Shown piece after piece: positions 1-8,998 of a stretch of DNA of 64,000 nucleotides. The number at the start of each line of letters is the position of its first letter. Position 1 is the stretch's first letter. The translations under genes were made by a program, and so were the position numbers. Where the stretch lies: the NCBI RefSeq assembly GCF_031885415.1, contig NZ_CP116871.1:868001-932000 (forward strand), in the 5' to 3' direction. The notes beneath the pieces are model-generated. The model saw only the letters and a program-made list of their open reading frames with translations, made no database searches and was not told where the DNA came from. Source of the stretch: Microbacterium forte. Lineage in GTDB: Bacteria > Actinomycetota > Actinomycetes > Actinomycetales > Microbacteriaceae.

Positions 1-615
1 CTGGACGCTCGCGCTCTCGCACAGCTCGGACGCGACCGGCGCGCCCTCACCAACAGGCTCGCCGCGGACGCCGCCGAACTCGCCGAAGCGCGCGGACAGC
101 GCATCACGGCGTCGACGAGAGAGGCGGTGCAGCAGACCATCAGCGCCGCCTTCTTCGATCCGACCGCTGCGGCCGCCGTCGCGTCCGCTCGGTTGGTGCG
201 GGAATTGGAACCCGCCGGCACGTTCGCAGACATCGCCGACAGCATCGTCGGCGGGGGCGCTCCCGACGCCCCCGCGGTCGCCGCCAAGCCTCTCGATGAG
301 GTCAAGGCGCGCAGAGAACGACGGGACGCGGAACGGACCGTCAGAGAAGCGGAGAGGACGCACGATCGCGTGGTCCGCGAGGCGGCCACAACGGACCGGG
401 CGCTCAGGGATGCATCCGTGCGTGTCGACGAGCTCGCACATCGCGAGCAGGAACTCGAGGCAGAACTGGCGAAGGTGCGGCGCGATGCGAAACGTGCACG
501 AGGTGAGGCCGAGAAGGCGGAGACCGAGCAGGAAGCACTCGCGCAGCGCGTACGAGACGCGGAGGACGATCTCCGCGCTGCACGGGAAGCCCTCGACGGG
601 CTCGCCAACGCCTGA
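1..615 (+). CDS. Hypothetical coiled-coil protein (5' end outside window)
   Basis: The reading frame is open from base 1 and ends at TGA 613-615, so only the C-terminal 204 residues are seen and the true start lies upstream. The first part is Ala/Arg-rich (an FFDPTAAAA stretch near residue 55). The last 110 residues are dense in Glu, Arg, Ala and Lys with heptad-like spacing (ERRDAERTVREAERTH, later KRARGEAEKAE), indicating a long coiled coil. No enzymatic motif, membrane segment or signal is visible in this part. The function is not recognisable; the missing N-terminus could change that. Confidence 0.7.
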   Translation: MDARALAQLGRDRRALTNRLAADAAELAEARGQRITASTREAVQQTISAAFFDPTAAAAVASARLVRELEPAGTFADIADSIVGGGAPDAPAVAAKPLDEVKARRERRDAERTVREAERTHDRVVREAATTDRALRDASVRVDELAHREQELEAELAKVRRDAKRARGEAEKAETEQEALAQRVRDAEDDLRAAREALDGLANA

Positions 616-690
616 TGTCAGCCTCTGATAGCCCGCCGGCGGAGACACGCGACGCAGAGCCCGCTCGTCAGTCAACCGATATTCTGTGTG

Positions 691-696
691 TATCCT
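691..696 (+). promoter_or_regulatory. Candidate -10 (TATCCT) for the secreted nuclease gene
   Basis: TATCCT lies 44 nt upstream of the ATG at 741. The gene also has a clear AAGGAG ribosome binding site, so it would have a normal leader. No good -35 is visible. Confidence 0.35.
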
Positions 697-740
697 GAGC
701 GCGGGACTCCACCGGCGGAGCCGAATTCACAAGGAGTGGC

Positions 741-1916
741 ATGCGCAATCGGGTTCTCGTGGCCGCTCTCGTCACCGCCATCGTCACCGCAGCGCTCACA
801 CCATCGGTGGCACTGGCAGCGCCTCCGACGTCGGCGGAATGGGTACCCGTGGCCACGCTGCTGGATCAGTTGCGTGTCGAGGCTCCTTCCACCGTCAAGT
901 ACAACCGCGACCAGTTCTTCGAAGGCGCAGATCTCGACGGGGACGGCTGCCGCACCCGTCAGGAGGTTCTCCTCGAGGAGACCGACATCCCCGCGACCGT
1001 CACCGGCGTGTGCACCGTCACTGCGGGTCAATGGTTCTCCTACTACGACAACGTCATACACATCGACCCCGCCGCAGTCGAAATGGATCACCTCGTCGCG
1101 CTCAAAGAAGCGTGGGGGTCCGGAGCGTGGGCATGGACCGACGCACAGCGACAGGGATACTCCAACGATGTCGACGACTACCGCACGCTGACAACGGTCA
1201 CCGCGGCCGTCAACACCGCGAAAGCCGACAAGGATCCTGCGTCCTGGCTGCCCTCCTACGGTCCCATGCGGTGCACTTACGTCTCCGAGTGGGTCGCGGT
1301 GAAATGGCGTTGGAACCTGTCCGTCGACCCCGCCGAGAAGAACGCCATCCAGACGCTCCTCACTGAGTGCAGCTGGCGGGACACCCCCCTCCCGGCTGTT
1401 CCCGCTGTGGGGCGGCCATCCGCGCCGCCGTTGCCAGAACCCGTCGCCGTCTACCGATTCTGGAGTCCCGTCTACCAGGGTCACTTCTACACCACTGACC
1501 CGACAGAGCGCGATCAGATCATCGCGCGCTGGCCCGGTGTGTGGACATATGAGGGACAGCGATACACCGCGTTCACGACCCAGGTCGCAGGCACCATTCC
1601 GCTGTACCGATTCTGGAGCACTCAGTATTCGGGGCACTTCTACACCGCAGACCCGGCAGAGCGCGCCGCGGTGATCGCCAAGTGGCCGAGCATCTGGAAG
1701 GACGAAGGGGTCGCCTACTACGTGTACCCGGCGAACTCCGCTCAGCCTGACACTGTTCCGGTGGCACGATTCTGGTCGAGCTCGGCGGCCCACCACTTCT
1801 ACACCGCCGACGCGGCAGAACGCGACGCAGTCCTCGCCAAGTGGTGGAGGGTGTGGTCGCACGAGGGCGATGAGTTCCGTGTGCCGTCCTCGGGTGTCCC
1901 CAACCCTCATGAGTAG
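741..1916 (+). CDS. Secreted HNH nuclease (DUF1524-like) with three DUF5648-type repeats
   Basis: 391 residues. Residues 1-26 form a typical signal peptide (hydrophobic core, VALA cleavage site), so the protein should be exported. Residues about 55-210 match the actinobacterial HNH/DUF1524 nuclease family: EMDHLVALKEAW carries the catalytic Asp116-His117, followed by N158, K161 and D163-D165 in the NTAKADKDPASWLP segment. Residues 235-380 hold three copies of a ~45-residue module with the pattern (Y/A)RFWS...HFYT.D..ER..(I/V)..W..(I/V)W..EG, as in DUF5648, proposed to bind cell wall or glycans. An AAGGAG ribosome binding site sits 8 nt before the ATG. It is likely an extracellular nucleic-acid-degrading enzyme; the substrate is unknown. 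Confidence 0.85.
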   Translation: MRNRVLVAALVTAIVTAALTPSVALAAPPTSAEWVPVATLLDQLRVEAPSTVKYNRDQFFEGADLDGDGCRTRQEVLLEETDIPATVTGVCTVTAGQWFSYYDNVIHIDPAAVEMDHLVALKEAWGSGAWAWTDAQRQGYSNDVDDYRTLTTVTAAVNTAKADKDPASWLPSYGPMRCTYVSEWVAVKWRWNLSVDPAEKNAIQTLLTECSWRDTPLPAVPAVGRPSAPPLPEPVAVYRFWSPVYQGHFYTTDPTERDQIIARWPGVWTYEGQRYTAFTTQVAGTIPLYRFWSTQYSGHFYTADPAERAAVIAKWPSIWKDEGVAYYVYPANSAQPDTVPVARFWSSSAAHHFYTADAAERDAVLAKWWRVWSHEGDEFRVPSSGVPNPHE

Positions 1917-1947
1917 CGACCGGAGCGGCCGCGCTCACGGTCGCGCA

Positions 1948-1994
1948 AAGAAGGCCCGCCTCCCGGGTTGATCACCAGGGAGGCGGGCCTTCTT
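1948..1994. terminator. Bidirectional terminator between nuclease gene and tmRNA
   Basis: A perfect 17-bp inverted repeat (arms 1948-1964 and 1978-1994, loop 13 nt) lies between the convergent nuclease gene and ssrA. The arm AAGAAGGCCCGCCTCCC ends in A/T-rich tails on both sides, so it can serve both transcripts. Confidence 0.85.
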
Positions 1995-2010
1995 GCTTGT
2001 GACAGCGACG

Positions 2011-2380
2011 TGGTGGAGCTGGGGGGAATCGAACCCCCGTCCAACGCTGAGTCTCCACGCCTTCTCCGGGCGCAGTCTGTGAAGACGTTCTACTCGGCTC
2101 CGACCTTTGTCACAGACACCTAAGTCGACGAGCCCAGCCTGGGAAGAGTCCCACGTGACGTCCAGACGCCATCACGCAGCAAGATTCCTAGATGACGCCA
2201 GGATCCGTATCGGAATCACATACGGCCTGACGGACTATCGGGCTCGCTTATGCAGCGAGGGCGAAGTCGTTGCGCTTGGTTTCGGCAACTATTGTTTTGC
2301 AGAGAGCGTTTACGAGATAACTCTGCATCCTCGGCCCGCTTCTCGTGGATTCACAGGCGCTGTCGAAACCGATCAGCCCC
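2011..2380 (-). ncRNA. ssrA: Transfer-messenger RNA (tmRNA)
   Basis: Read on the minus strand, the RNA begins GGGGCTGATCGGTTTCGACAG (2380 downwards) and ends with a T-arm (GGGTTCGATTCCCCCCAGC) and encoded CCA at 2013-2011, both tmRNA hallmarks; length is 370 nt. The resume codon is GCC at 2286-2284, preceded by ATAGTT. The tag reads AETKRNDFALAA, ending at TAA 2250-2248. The ALAA tail is the ClpXP/ClpAP degradation signal. tmRNA acts with SmpB to release ribosomes stalled on truncated mRNAs; smpB is not in this window. Confidence 0.95.
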
Positions 2381-2510
2381 GTGGTCCTTCTCTCGAAGGA
2401 GCCGCTGTCACACTGTTGATTTTTCACCTCGGGAACCGGAGTCCCCGAGCCTCATAGACTACAACGTTCGCAGCGGCTGCGCCATTCCTGGGCTCCTCAG
2501 TGCGCTGGCG

Positions 2511-2516
2511 TAGAGT
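2511..2516 (+). promoter_or_regulatory. Leaderless -10 (TAGAGT) for SIMPL gene
   Basis: TAGAGT ends 6 nt before the ATG at 2523 and there is no Shine-Dalgarno sequence, so transcription should start at the A of the ATG. Confidence 0.7.
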
Positions 2517-2522
2517 CGCGAC

Positions 2523-3191
2523 ATGAGCGAAGTCACCGTCACCGTCCGGGGCGAGCATGAGGCGCGGATCGCGCCCGAGCGCGCCACCATCCGCGTCAGC
2601 GTCCGCGCCGAAGGCGCCGAGCGAGCAGCAGTCGTCGACCGCGTCATGCGTCTCACCGAGCCTGTGCGCGAGAGCATCGTCGCACGACATGACACCGGTG
2701 TCGTCGTCGAATGGTCGAGCAAGCGACTGTCCGTGCGCGCCGAACGTCCGTGGAACAACGAAGGCAAGCGTCTCGCCCCCGTGCACTACGCCAGCATCGA
2801 TCTGACTGCGACCTTCGCCGAGGCGTCCGAGCTCTCACTCTGGGTATCGGACGTCTCGCCGTGGGACGGAGTCGAGGTCGGATGGGTCGACTGGCATCTC
2901 ACGACCGAGACGCGCTCCCGGATCGAGCGCGAGGTCGCGGCAGCGGCAGTCGGAGTGGCTGTCACACGCGCGCAGGCGTACGCGACGGCGCTCGGACTCG
3001 GCACCGTCGTGCCTGTCGAGATCGCCGATGTCGGGCTGATCGCGCCGACACCCGTCCAGCCGTTCTCCGGCATGGCGAAGGTGCGCGGCGCCATGATGCA
3101 GGAATCCGACACAGGCGGTGCGTCGATGGAGTACGAGCCTGACGAGATCGTCATCTCGGCCACCGTGGAGGCGCGCTTCCTCGCTCGCTGA
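2523..3191 (+). CDS. SIMPL domain (DUF541) protein
   Basis: 222 residues. The N-terminus VTVRGEHEARIAPERATIRVSVRAEG is the characteristic opening of SIMPL/DUF541 proteins, with alternating beta strands and the ARAQAYATALGLG-like segment (TRAQAYATALGLG near residue 150) that precedes the C-terminal strands. Most family members are exported, but no signal peptide or lipobox is visible here, so it is probably cytoplasmic. Function in the family is poorly defined (interaction with signalling pelle-like kinase, oxidative stress in a few cases). It is convergent with hflX, with a 9-bp gap. The start is set by the adjacent leaderless -10. Confidence 0.85.
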   Translation: MSEVTVTVRGEHEARIAPERATIRVSVRAEGAERAAVVDRVMRLTEPVRESIVARHDTGVVVEWSSKRLSVRAERPWNNEGKRLAPVHYASIDLTATFAEASELSLWVSDVSPWDGVEVGWVDWHLTTETRSRIEREVAAAAVGVAVTRAQAYATALGLGTVVPVEIADVGLIAPTPVQPFSGMAKVRGAMMQESDTGGASMEYEPDEIVISATVEARFLAR

Positions 3192-3200
3192 TCCGGGCCG

Positions 3201-4712
3201 TCAGGCGCTCACGGCGAACGGTGCGAGATCGGCCGCGAGCCGCTCCGACACACGCGCATGCACGACCGTGCCCTGCTCGCTGTGGTCCACCGACAGGAGC
3301 ATCCCCGTCTCGTGGATCGCCGCGACCAGATCGCCGCGGTCATACGGAACCACCGCGTGAACCTCGACAGCGGGCTTCGGAAGCGCCTCTTCGATGGCTG
3401 CTCGAAGCTCCTCGATGCCCTCACCCGAACGCGACGAGACGAAATGCGCTTTGGGCTCGAGGCCCTGCAGCACGAGACGCTCATCGTCGGCGATGAGATC
3501 CGCCTTGTTGAAGACGACGATCTCCGGCATGTCACGCACGCCGACGTCGCCCATCACGTCACGCACGGTCTGCAGCTGACCGGCGGGATCGGGGTGCGAT
3601 CCGTCGACCACATGCAGCACGACATCCGCCTCGCCGACCTCTTCGAGCGTCGAACGGAACGCCTCCACGAGCTGGTGCGGAAGGTTGCGAACGAACCCGA
3701 CGGTGTCGGTCAGCGTGTACACACGTCCGTCTGAGGTCTCCGACCGGCGCACCGTCGCGTCCAGCGTCGCGAACAGCGCGTTCTCCACGAGCACCCCGGC
3801 GCTCGTCAGAGCGTTGAGCAGGCTCGACTTGCCGGCGTTGGTGTAGCCCGCGATCGCGACGGACGGAATCGTGTTGCGCTTCCGCTCGGCCCGCTTCGCC
3901 TCTCGCGCCGGGCCGTAGTCGCGGATCTGTCGGCGCAGCAGCGCCATCTTGGTGCGGATCCGGCGACGGTCGAGCTCGATCTTCGTCTCACCGGGGCCGC
4001 GCGAGCCCATACCGGCGCCGCCGGCACCGACCTGGCCACCCGCCTGACGGCTCATCGAGTCACCCCAGCCGCGCAGACGCGGCAGCAGGTATTCGAGCTG
4101 CGCCAGTTCGACCTGCGCCTTGCCCTCCCGACTCTTGGCGTGCTGACTGAAGATGTCGAGGATCACGGTGGTGCGATCGATGACCTTGACCTTGACGACG
4201 TCCTCGAGGGCTCGTCGCTGGCTGGGGGCGAGTTCGGTGTCGGCGATCACGGTGTCGGCGCCGGTGGCTGCGACGATGCCCTTCAACTCCTGCGCCTTGC
4301 CTCGGCCGATGTAGGTCGCGGCGTCCGGATGCGGTCGTCGCTGCAGAACGCCGTCGAGCACGACCGCGCCCGCGGTCTCAGCGAGGGCCGCCAGCTCACG
4401 AAGCGAGTTCTCCGCATCGTCCTGGGCCCCCTGCGGGTACACGCCGACCAGCACCACGTTCTCGAGGCGCAGCTGCCGGTACTCGACCTCTGTGACATCT
4501 TCGAGTTCGGTGGAGAGACCGCCGACGCGCCGCAGCGCATGACGATCCTCGAGGTCCCACTGGTCGCCGTCCGACGAGGCGTGCGAGGCCGTCGACTGGT
4601 CTTGCAGCGCCTGCGCGGCGCCGAAGACACGAGCCTCCGTCCGCTTCTCCGCATTCGCGAGTACGCGATCGACTGCTTCGTCACCTGTGGAGTGTGTGGT
4701 GGTCTCCGTCAT
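3201..4712 (-). CDS. hflX: GTPase HflX
   Basis: 503 residues, a normal length for actinobacterial HflX. The N-terminal HflX domain carries LVGVYPQG and the GRGKAQEL loop. A glycine-rich linker (GGQVGAGGAGMGSRGPGETKIELDRRRI) precedes the GTPase domain with G1 GYTNAGKSS, G3 DTVGF and G4 NKAD. HflX binds the 50S subunit and splits stalled or heat-damaged ribosomes. The start at 4712 overlaps nothing; a weak AGGGA lies 3 nt upstream. It is divergent from the methyltransferase gene. Confidence 0.95.
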   Translation of the reverse strand: MTETTTHSTGDEAVDRVLANAEKRTEARVFGAAQALQDQSTASHASSDGDQWDLEDRHALRRVGGLSTELEDVTEVEYRQLRLENVVLVGVYPQGAQDDAENSLRELAALAETAGAVVLDGVLQRRPHPDAATYIGRGKAQELKGIVAATGADTVIADTELAPSQRRALEDVVKVKVIDRTTVILDIFSQHAKSREGKAQVELAQLEYLLPRLRGWGDSMSRQAGGQVGAGGAGMGSRGPGETKIELDRRRIRTKMALLRRQIRDYGPAREAKRAERKRNTIPSVAIAGYTNAGKSSLLNALTSAGVLVENALFATLDATVRRSETSDGRVYTLTDTVGFVRNLPHQLVEAFRSTLEEVGEADVVLHVVDGSHPDPAGQLQTVRDVMGDVGVRDMPEIVVFNKADLIADDERLVLQGLEPKAHFVSSRSGEGIEELRAAIEEALPKPAVEVHAVVPYDRGDLVAAIHETGMLLSVDHSEQGTVVHARVSERLAADLAPFAVSA

Positions 4713-4768
4713 CCGTCCCTAATCTCTGGGTTTTGTTGCGAGCCTTAACCTTAGCCCGCGCTGTCCGC

Positions 4769-4774
4769 TACGCT
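4769..4774 (+). promoter_or_regulatory. Leaderless -10 (TACGCT) for methyltransferase gene
   Basis: TACGCT ends 6 nt before the ATG at 4781; no ribosome binding site is present. Confidence 0.7.
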
Positions 4775-4780
4775 CACGGT

Positions 4781-5422
4781 ATGGGGTCCGACCATTACTT
4801 CACCGCGGCCCCGGCAAGCCCCGAGAACCTGCGATCGATCCGTGTGACGCTCGCAGGCCGAGAGCTGGACGTCACCACTGCTGGCGGCGTCTTCAGCCCG
4901 GATCGGCTGGATGCCGGTACAGCCGTCCTTCTCGCAAACATGCCCCCGGTTCCGCCGGGAGGCCATCTTCTCGACCTCGGAAGCGGGTGGGGGCCCATCA
5001 CGCTGTCGATGGCGCTGGCTGCGCCCCATGCGACCGTGTGGGCCGTCGACGTGAATGAGCGGGCTCTCGATCTCGTGCGGCGCAACGCCGCGGCTCATGG
5101 TCTCAAGAACATCAACGCCTCCTTGCCCGAAGATGTTCCCGCCGACGTCACATTCCGCTCGATCCGTTCGAACCCGCCGATCAGAGTGGGCAAGAACGAA
5201 CTTCACGGACTGCTCGAGAAGTGGATCCCCCGGCTCGACGAGCGCAGCGACGCCTGGCTCGTCGTGCAGCGCAACCTCGGCGCGGATTCGCTGCAACGGT
5301 GGATCGGCTCGACGTTCCACCCTGGTTTCAGCGTCCATCGGACCGCCACGTCCAAGGGGTACCGCATCCTGAAGGTGCGCAAGCACGGAACCCCTCCGAC
5401 CGAGCCGATCACGCTCGTCTGA
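4781..5422 (+). CDS. Class I SAM-dependent methyltransferase, RsmC-like
   Basis: 213 residues. The SAM-binding motif I is LLDLGSGWGPITLSMA (near residue 63) and the catalytic NPP motif appears as SNPPIRVGK (near residue 128), which is typical of RsmC/RlmG guanine-N2 methyltransferases of rRNA. It corresponds to a single C-terminal-type MTase domain rather than the two-domain enterobacterial RsmC. The start at 4781 is preferred over an upstream in-frame ATG at 4694, which would overlap hflX, because GSDHYFTA opens the conserved domain and a leaderless promoter ends at this codon. Substrate assignment is inference. Confidence 0.85.
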   Translation: MGSDHYFTAAPASPENLRSIRVTLAGRELDVTTAGGVFSPDRLDAGTAVLLANMPPVPPGGHLLDLGSGWGPITLSMALAAPHATVWAVDVNERALDLVRRNAAAHGLKNINASLPEDVPADVTFRSIRSNPPIRVGKNELHGLLEKWIPRLDERSDAWLVVQRNLGADSLQRWIGSTFHPGFSVHRTATSKGYRILKVRKHGTPPTEPITLV

Positions 5423-5440
5423 GCCCTCGCAGCGACGACG

Positions 5441-6094
5441 TCACCGACCCGCGAGTTCTGGAAGATCGCGCATATCCGTGAACACGATGGCGCCCTCGCG
5501 CTCCAGCCACTCAGCTGGGGTGAGTCCGCCGGCATAGCCGAGAACACGCATGCCCGCGGCGCGGGCGGCCTGGACTCCGAATCGACTGTCCTCGACCACC
5601 ACGCAGCGTTCAGGGCTGACGCCGAGCCGCTCAGCCGCGTGCAGGAAGAGATCAGGGGCAGGCTTGCCGTTCGCGACGTCGTCTGCGCTGAAGATCCGCC
5701 CGTCGAATCGCGGCAGGAGCCCCGTCTGGCCGAGCGTCCGCCGGATCTTCGCATGGGCGCCACTCGATGCGACGCACGTCGCTGTCGTGATCTCGTCCAG
5801 CGCTGCCTCGACCCCGTCCACCGCCGTCAGCTCGCGCGCGAATGCGTCGAGGTACCACGGCTGGTAGGGCGCCTCCCAGTCGTCGGGAAGCGGTCGTCCC
5901 CGGTGTGCTTCGACCTCAGCGCGGAAGTGCGCGGAGGAGCGTCCGACGAACCGGTGCAGGATCTCGTCGTGGGAGAGAGACCATCCGAGGTCTGCGAGAA
6001 CCCTGCGATCCACCTCGATCGAGAGCTTCTCGCTGTCTACGAGCACCCCGTCACAGTCGAAGACGACCAGGTCGATCTGGCCGGTCGTCGACAT
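5441..6094 (-). CDS. HAD-superfamily phosphatase (beta-phosphoglucomutase/Gph-like)
   Basis: 217 residues. Motif I FDCDGVLVDSE contains the nucleophile Asp and acid/base Asp. Motif II lies in TCVASSGAHAKI, motif III Lys in GKPAPDLFL, and motif IV in VVEDSRFGVQAA. A helical cap lies between motifs I and II, as in subclass IA hydrolases acting on sugar phosphates or phosphoglycolate. The ATG overlaps the dapF stop by one base (TGATG), so translation is coupled to dapF. The substrate cannot be told from sequence. Confidence 0.85.
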   Translation of the reverse strand: MSTTGQIDLVVFDCDGVLVDSEKLSIEVDRRVLADLGWSLSHDEILHRFVGRSSAHFRAEVEAHRGRPLPDDWEAPYQPWYLDAFARELTAVDGVEAALDEITTATCVASSGAHAKIRRTLGQTGLLPRFDGRIFSADDVANGKPAPDLFLHAAERLGVSPERCVVVEDSRFGVQAARAAGMRVLGYAGGLTPAEWLEREGAIVFTDMRDLPELAGR

Positions 6095-6966
6095 CAGATC
6101 AGGTCGACCTCGCCGCTGAAGACGAGCTGGGCCGGCCCGGAGAGGGCGACGTGCTCACCGTCCTCTGCAGGGAACATGCGCACACCGAGAGTGCCGCCCG
6201 GGACCTCCACGCGCCAGTTGTCGGGTGCCTTCGAGCCGGCCCAGTAGCGCACGGCAAGAGCCGTGGCCGCGACACCCGTGCCACAGCTGAGGGTCTCCCC
6301 CACGCCGCGCTCCGAGACGCGCATCGAGACGTGTCCGATGCCGTCCCTCACCAGCGGCTCCCCCGGGACGACGAACTCGACGTTCGCCCCCGCGGGAGGG
6401 GCGGGATCGAGCACGGGAGCGCGGTGCAGCTCGAGAGACGACAGCTCCGCCTCGGAGGCGAGTGCGACCACGACATGCGGATTTCCGACGTCGATGCCCA
6501 GACCGGGTCTCGTGACAGGGAGCCCGTCGGCAGTGACGAGCGGGTCATCGCCGGAGAGCTTCCACAAGCCGAGATCCACCTGGTACCCCGTCTCGCTGCG
6601 CGTCACGTCGCGGACACCCGCACGCGTTCCGATCGGGAGTGTGGAACCGGGCTCGATCGTGGCGAGGCCGGAGCGCACGAGATAATGCACGAAGACGCGG
6701 ATGCCGTTGCCGCACATCTCAGCGATGGACCCGTCTGCATTGCGGTAGTCCATGAACCACTCGGCGGCGGGCTCCTCCGCGAGAGCAGCCTGCCCGTCTG
6801 CGATCGCCGCAGAGCGCACCACACGAAGGATGCCGTCGGCGCCGATGCCTCGGTGTCGATCGCAGAGGACGGCGACCTGCTCGGCGCTCAGTTCGAGAGC
6901 GCCGTCGGGGTCGGCGATGATGACGAAGTCGTTGCCGGTGCCGTGTCCTTTGGTGAATGCGACCAT
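6094..6966 (-). CDS. dapF: Diaminopimelate epimerase
   Basis: 290 residues. It interconverts LL- and meso-diaminopimelate for lysine and peptidoglycan synthesis. Both catalytic cysteines are visible in their motifs: [13 protein letters not shown] (near residue 84) and [12 protein letters not shown] (near residue 228). The N-terminus [13 protein letters not shown] is the family signature. It is the first gene of a two-gene unit with the HAD phosphatase, with a leaderless promoter directly upstream. dapA and dapB lie elsewhere in the window in separate transcription units. Confidence 0.96.
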   Translation of the reverse strand: MVAFTKGHGTGNDFVIIADPDGALELSAEQVAVLCDRHRGIGADGILRVVRSAAIADGQAALAEEPAAEWFMDYRNADGSIAEMCGNGIRVFVHYLVRSGLATIEPGSTLPIGTRAGVRDVTRSETGYQVDLGLWKLSGDDPLVTADGLPVTRPGLGIDVGNPHVVVALASEAELSSLELHRAPVLDPAPPAGANVEFVVPGEPLVRDGIGHVSMRVSERGVGETLSCGTGVAATALAVRYWAGSKAPDNWRVEVPGGTLGVRMFPAEDGEHVALSGPAQLVFSGEVDLI

Positions 6967-6972
6967 CCACCC

Positions 6973-6978
6973 AGTCTA
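6973..6978 (-). promoter_or_regulatory. Leaderless -10 (TAGACT) for dapF
   Basis: Read on the minus strand, TAGACT ends 6 nt before the dapF ATG at 6966. Confidence 0.7.
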
Positions 6979-6988
6979 GAGATCTCGG

Positions 6989-7462
6989 CTATGCGTCGAC
7001 GATCAGACGCCTGCCCGTGTTCGACACCGAGAATCGCTCGTATCCGAGGTCGTCGTAGAAGCCCAGCGCTTCCTCGTTGCCCTCTCTGACCATGAGCTGC
7101 ACCTTCGGGCAGCCCATATCCAGAAGAAGTCGCTCGGCTTCGCGCACGAGAGAGCGCGCGATCCCCTGATGACGGTGCGACCGGGCGGTGGCCAGGTAGT
7201 ACAGCCATCCCCTGTGCCCGTCGTAACCCGCCATCACGGTGCCGATGATCCGCGCTGATGTCGACCGTTCCTCGTCCTCGACGACCAGGAACAGCTCGGG
7301 CTGCACCGTGAGCTTGCGCTCGATGTCGAGCCGGGGGTCGTTCCACGGCCGCGTGAGGCCAGCCTCGGTCCAGAGAGCCACCACAGACTCCGTATCCGCA
7401 CGATCGAATGCGCGGACCTCCCAGGTCTCGCGCGAGCTCACGGGAGTCGACGGCTCAGCCAT
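6989..7462 (-). CDS. GNAT-family N-acetyltransferase
   Basis: 157 residues from this start. The acetyl-CoA binding loop is RSHRHQGIARSLV (R/Q-x-x-G-x-A pattern), followed by the strand CPKVQLMVREGNEEALGFYDDLGY, typical of the RimI/YpeA-type GNAT fold. I chose the ATG at 7462 because it overlaps the stop of the upstream reductase gene (ATGGCTGA), indicating translational coupling; an in-frame ATG at 7471 is also possible. The acetylated substrate is unknown. Confidence 0.85.
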   Translation of the reverse strand: MAEPSTPVSSRETWEVRAFDRADTESVVALWTEAGLTRPWNDPRLDIERKLTVQPELFLVVEDEERSTSARIIGTVMAGYDGHRGWLYYLATARSHRHQGIARSLVREAERLLLDMGCPKVQLMVREGNEEALGFYDDLGYERFSVSNTGRRLIVDA

Positions 7463-7982
7463 GCAGCACACGGTAACGGCCGCACATGAAGTTGCGGTTG
7501 CGTGCGACCTCGAGAAGCTCGAGGTCCAGTGCTCTCGGCAGCAACGGCGCCCCCGAGCCGAGTGTCACAGGCGCGTACTGCACCCACACCTCGTCGAGAA
7601 GACCGGCATCGGCGAACTGCCCGGCCAGGTCGCCACCGCCGACGACCCACAGATCCTTGCCCCCGGCGGCCGCGACCATCTCGGAGTGCACGGCGGCGAC
7701 GTCACCCTGCGCCGCGCGAATGTCAGCGCCGGCCGGAAGCTCGAGCGGTCGGTGGGCGAAGACCCATGTCGGCTGCTCGTACCCCCATCGCCCTTCCTCG
7801 TGGCGCATGACCCATTCGTATGTCGATGCTCCCATCGCCAGAGCACCGATCGTCTTCTCGAAGCCGGCGTACGACATGGGTCCTTCTTCGTCGATGTCCT
7901 GCTTCAGGAGCCAGTCGAGGGAGTGCTGATCAGTCGCGATGAAACCGTCGATGCTGCTCGCGGTGTAGAAGTGGGTGGCCAT
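7455..7982 (-). CDS. Dihydrofolate reductase family protein (RibD C-terminal-like)
   Basis: 175 residues. The fold signature is seen in HFYTASSIDGFIATDQHSLDWLL at the start and DLWVVGGGDLAGQFADAGLLDEVWV near residue 115, both typical of RibD-C/YwjB-like reductases related to dihydrofolate reductase but separate from the true folA at 22530-23006. It is the first gene of a two-gene unit with the GNAT protein. The physiological substrate is unknown; pteridine or pyrimidine reduction is an inference from the family. Confidence 0.85.
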   Translation of the reverse strand: MATHFYTASSIDGFIATDQHSLDWLLKQDIDEEGPMSYAGFEKTIGALAMGASTYEWVMRHEEGRWGYEQPTWVFAHRPLELPAGADIRAAQGDVAAVHSEMVAAAGGKDLWVVGGGDLAGQFADAGLLDEVWVQYAPVTLGSGAPLLPRALDLELLEVARNRNFMCGRYRVLHG

Positions 7983-8041
7983 TGATCAACCATCTCACCA
8001 GGCACCGACATCCAGCCACCGAGATCGGTGAGTCTGCGGGC

Positions 8042-8998
8042 TCAGGGGGCGACGAGCGAAGCGGCGTCCACCGGTGGTTCGTGCCACGTGAGGCCGGGAT
8101 AGCGCTTGAACCACGACACCTGGCGGCGGGCGTAGCGGCGGGTGAGCGCCTGTGTCTCGGCGATCGCCTCGGCCTGAGTGAGCCGGCCATCGATCTGCGC
8201 GAGCGCCTGGCTGTAGCCGATGGCGCGCCGAGCTGTCACGCCGTTCTCGAGCCCCTCGCGACGGAGCCCCTGCACCTCGTCGACCAGGCCCGCTTGCCAC
8301 ATGCGCTCGACGCGGGCGTCCAGCCTCTCGACCAGGGCTCCGCGGTCGACGTGCAGGCCGATGAGACGCGTGTCGGCCTGCCAGAGCGCGGGCTGTTCCG
8401 GCAGAGACGCGCCGTGCGTGACGCTGCCCTGCTCGAGGACTTCGAGCGCACGGATCACGCGTCTTGCATTCTTGGGGTCGACGCGGGAGGCCGTCGCGGG
8501 ATCGAGCTTTCGCAGCCGGTCGAGCATGCCACCGACACCCTCGCTTTCGAGCTCGCGTTCGAGCCGCTCCCGGATCACCGGATCACGCGGCGGGAAGGCG
8601 AAGTCGAACACGACGCTGGACACGTACAGACCCGATCCGCCCACGAGGATGGCGTCGGCCCCGCGTCGCTGGATGCCCGTGATCACGGACCGCGCCAGCG
8701 GCTGGTACCAGGCGACGGCGGCTTCCTCCTGCACCTCCCGCACGTCGAACAGGTGGTGGGGAATCCCCCTGCGATCGTCCGGGGCCAGTTTCGCCGTGCC
8801 GATGTCCATTCCGCGGTAGAGCTGCATGGCGTCGGCGTTCACGATCTCGGCGGCGTTGCCTCGGCTGCGCAGCACCTCAGCGAGATCGAGGGCGAGATCG
8901 CTCTTGCCCGTTCCTGTCGCGCCCACGATCGCCCAGAGCCGCGGAACCCTGTCCGCGTCGCTCGACGCCGGATCGGTCATTCCTCGAGCAGTGGTCAC
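8042..8998 (-). CDS. miaA: tRNA dimethylallyltransferase
   Basis: 318 residues. It transfers the dimethylallyl group to N6 of A37 in tRNAs reading UNN codons. The P-loop is [15 protein letters not shown] (near residue 26), [17 protein letters not shown] follows, and YVSSV plus [12 protein letters not shown] match the family. Its start overlaps the end of miaB by 4 nt, so the two sequential A37-modifying enzymes are translated together. An alternative ATG lies at 8980; either gives a complete domain. Confidence 0.95.
   Translation of the reverse strand: MTTARGMTDPASSDADRVPRLWAIVGATGTGKSDLALDLAEVLRSRGNAAEIVNADAMQLYRGMDIGTAKLAPDDRRGIPHHLFDVREVQEEAAVAWYQPLARSVITGIQRRGADAILVGGSGLYVSSVVFDFAFPPRDPVIRERLERELESEGVGGMLDRLRKLDPATASRVDPKNARRVIRALEVLEQGSVTHGASLPEQPALWQADTRLIGLHVDRGALVERLDARVERMWQAGLVDEVQGLRREGLENGVTARRAIGYSQALAQIDGRLTQAEAIAETQALTRRYARRQVSWFKRYPGLTWHEPPVDAASLVAP

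Noticed and set aside
672..1910. Long open frame (412 residues) on the minus strand opposite the secreted nuclease
   Set aside because: It is an antisense shadow of the recognised nuclease; no ribosome binding site or family resemblance.
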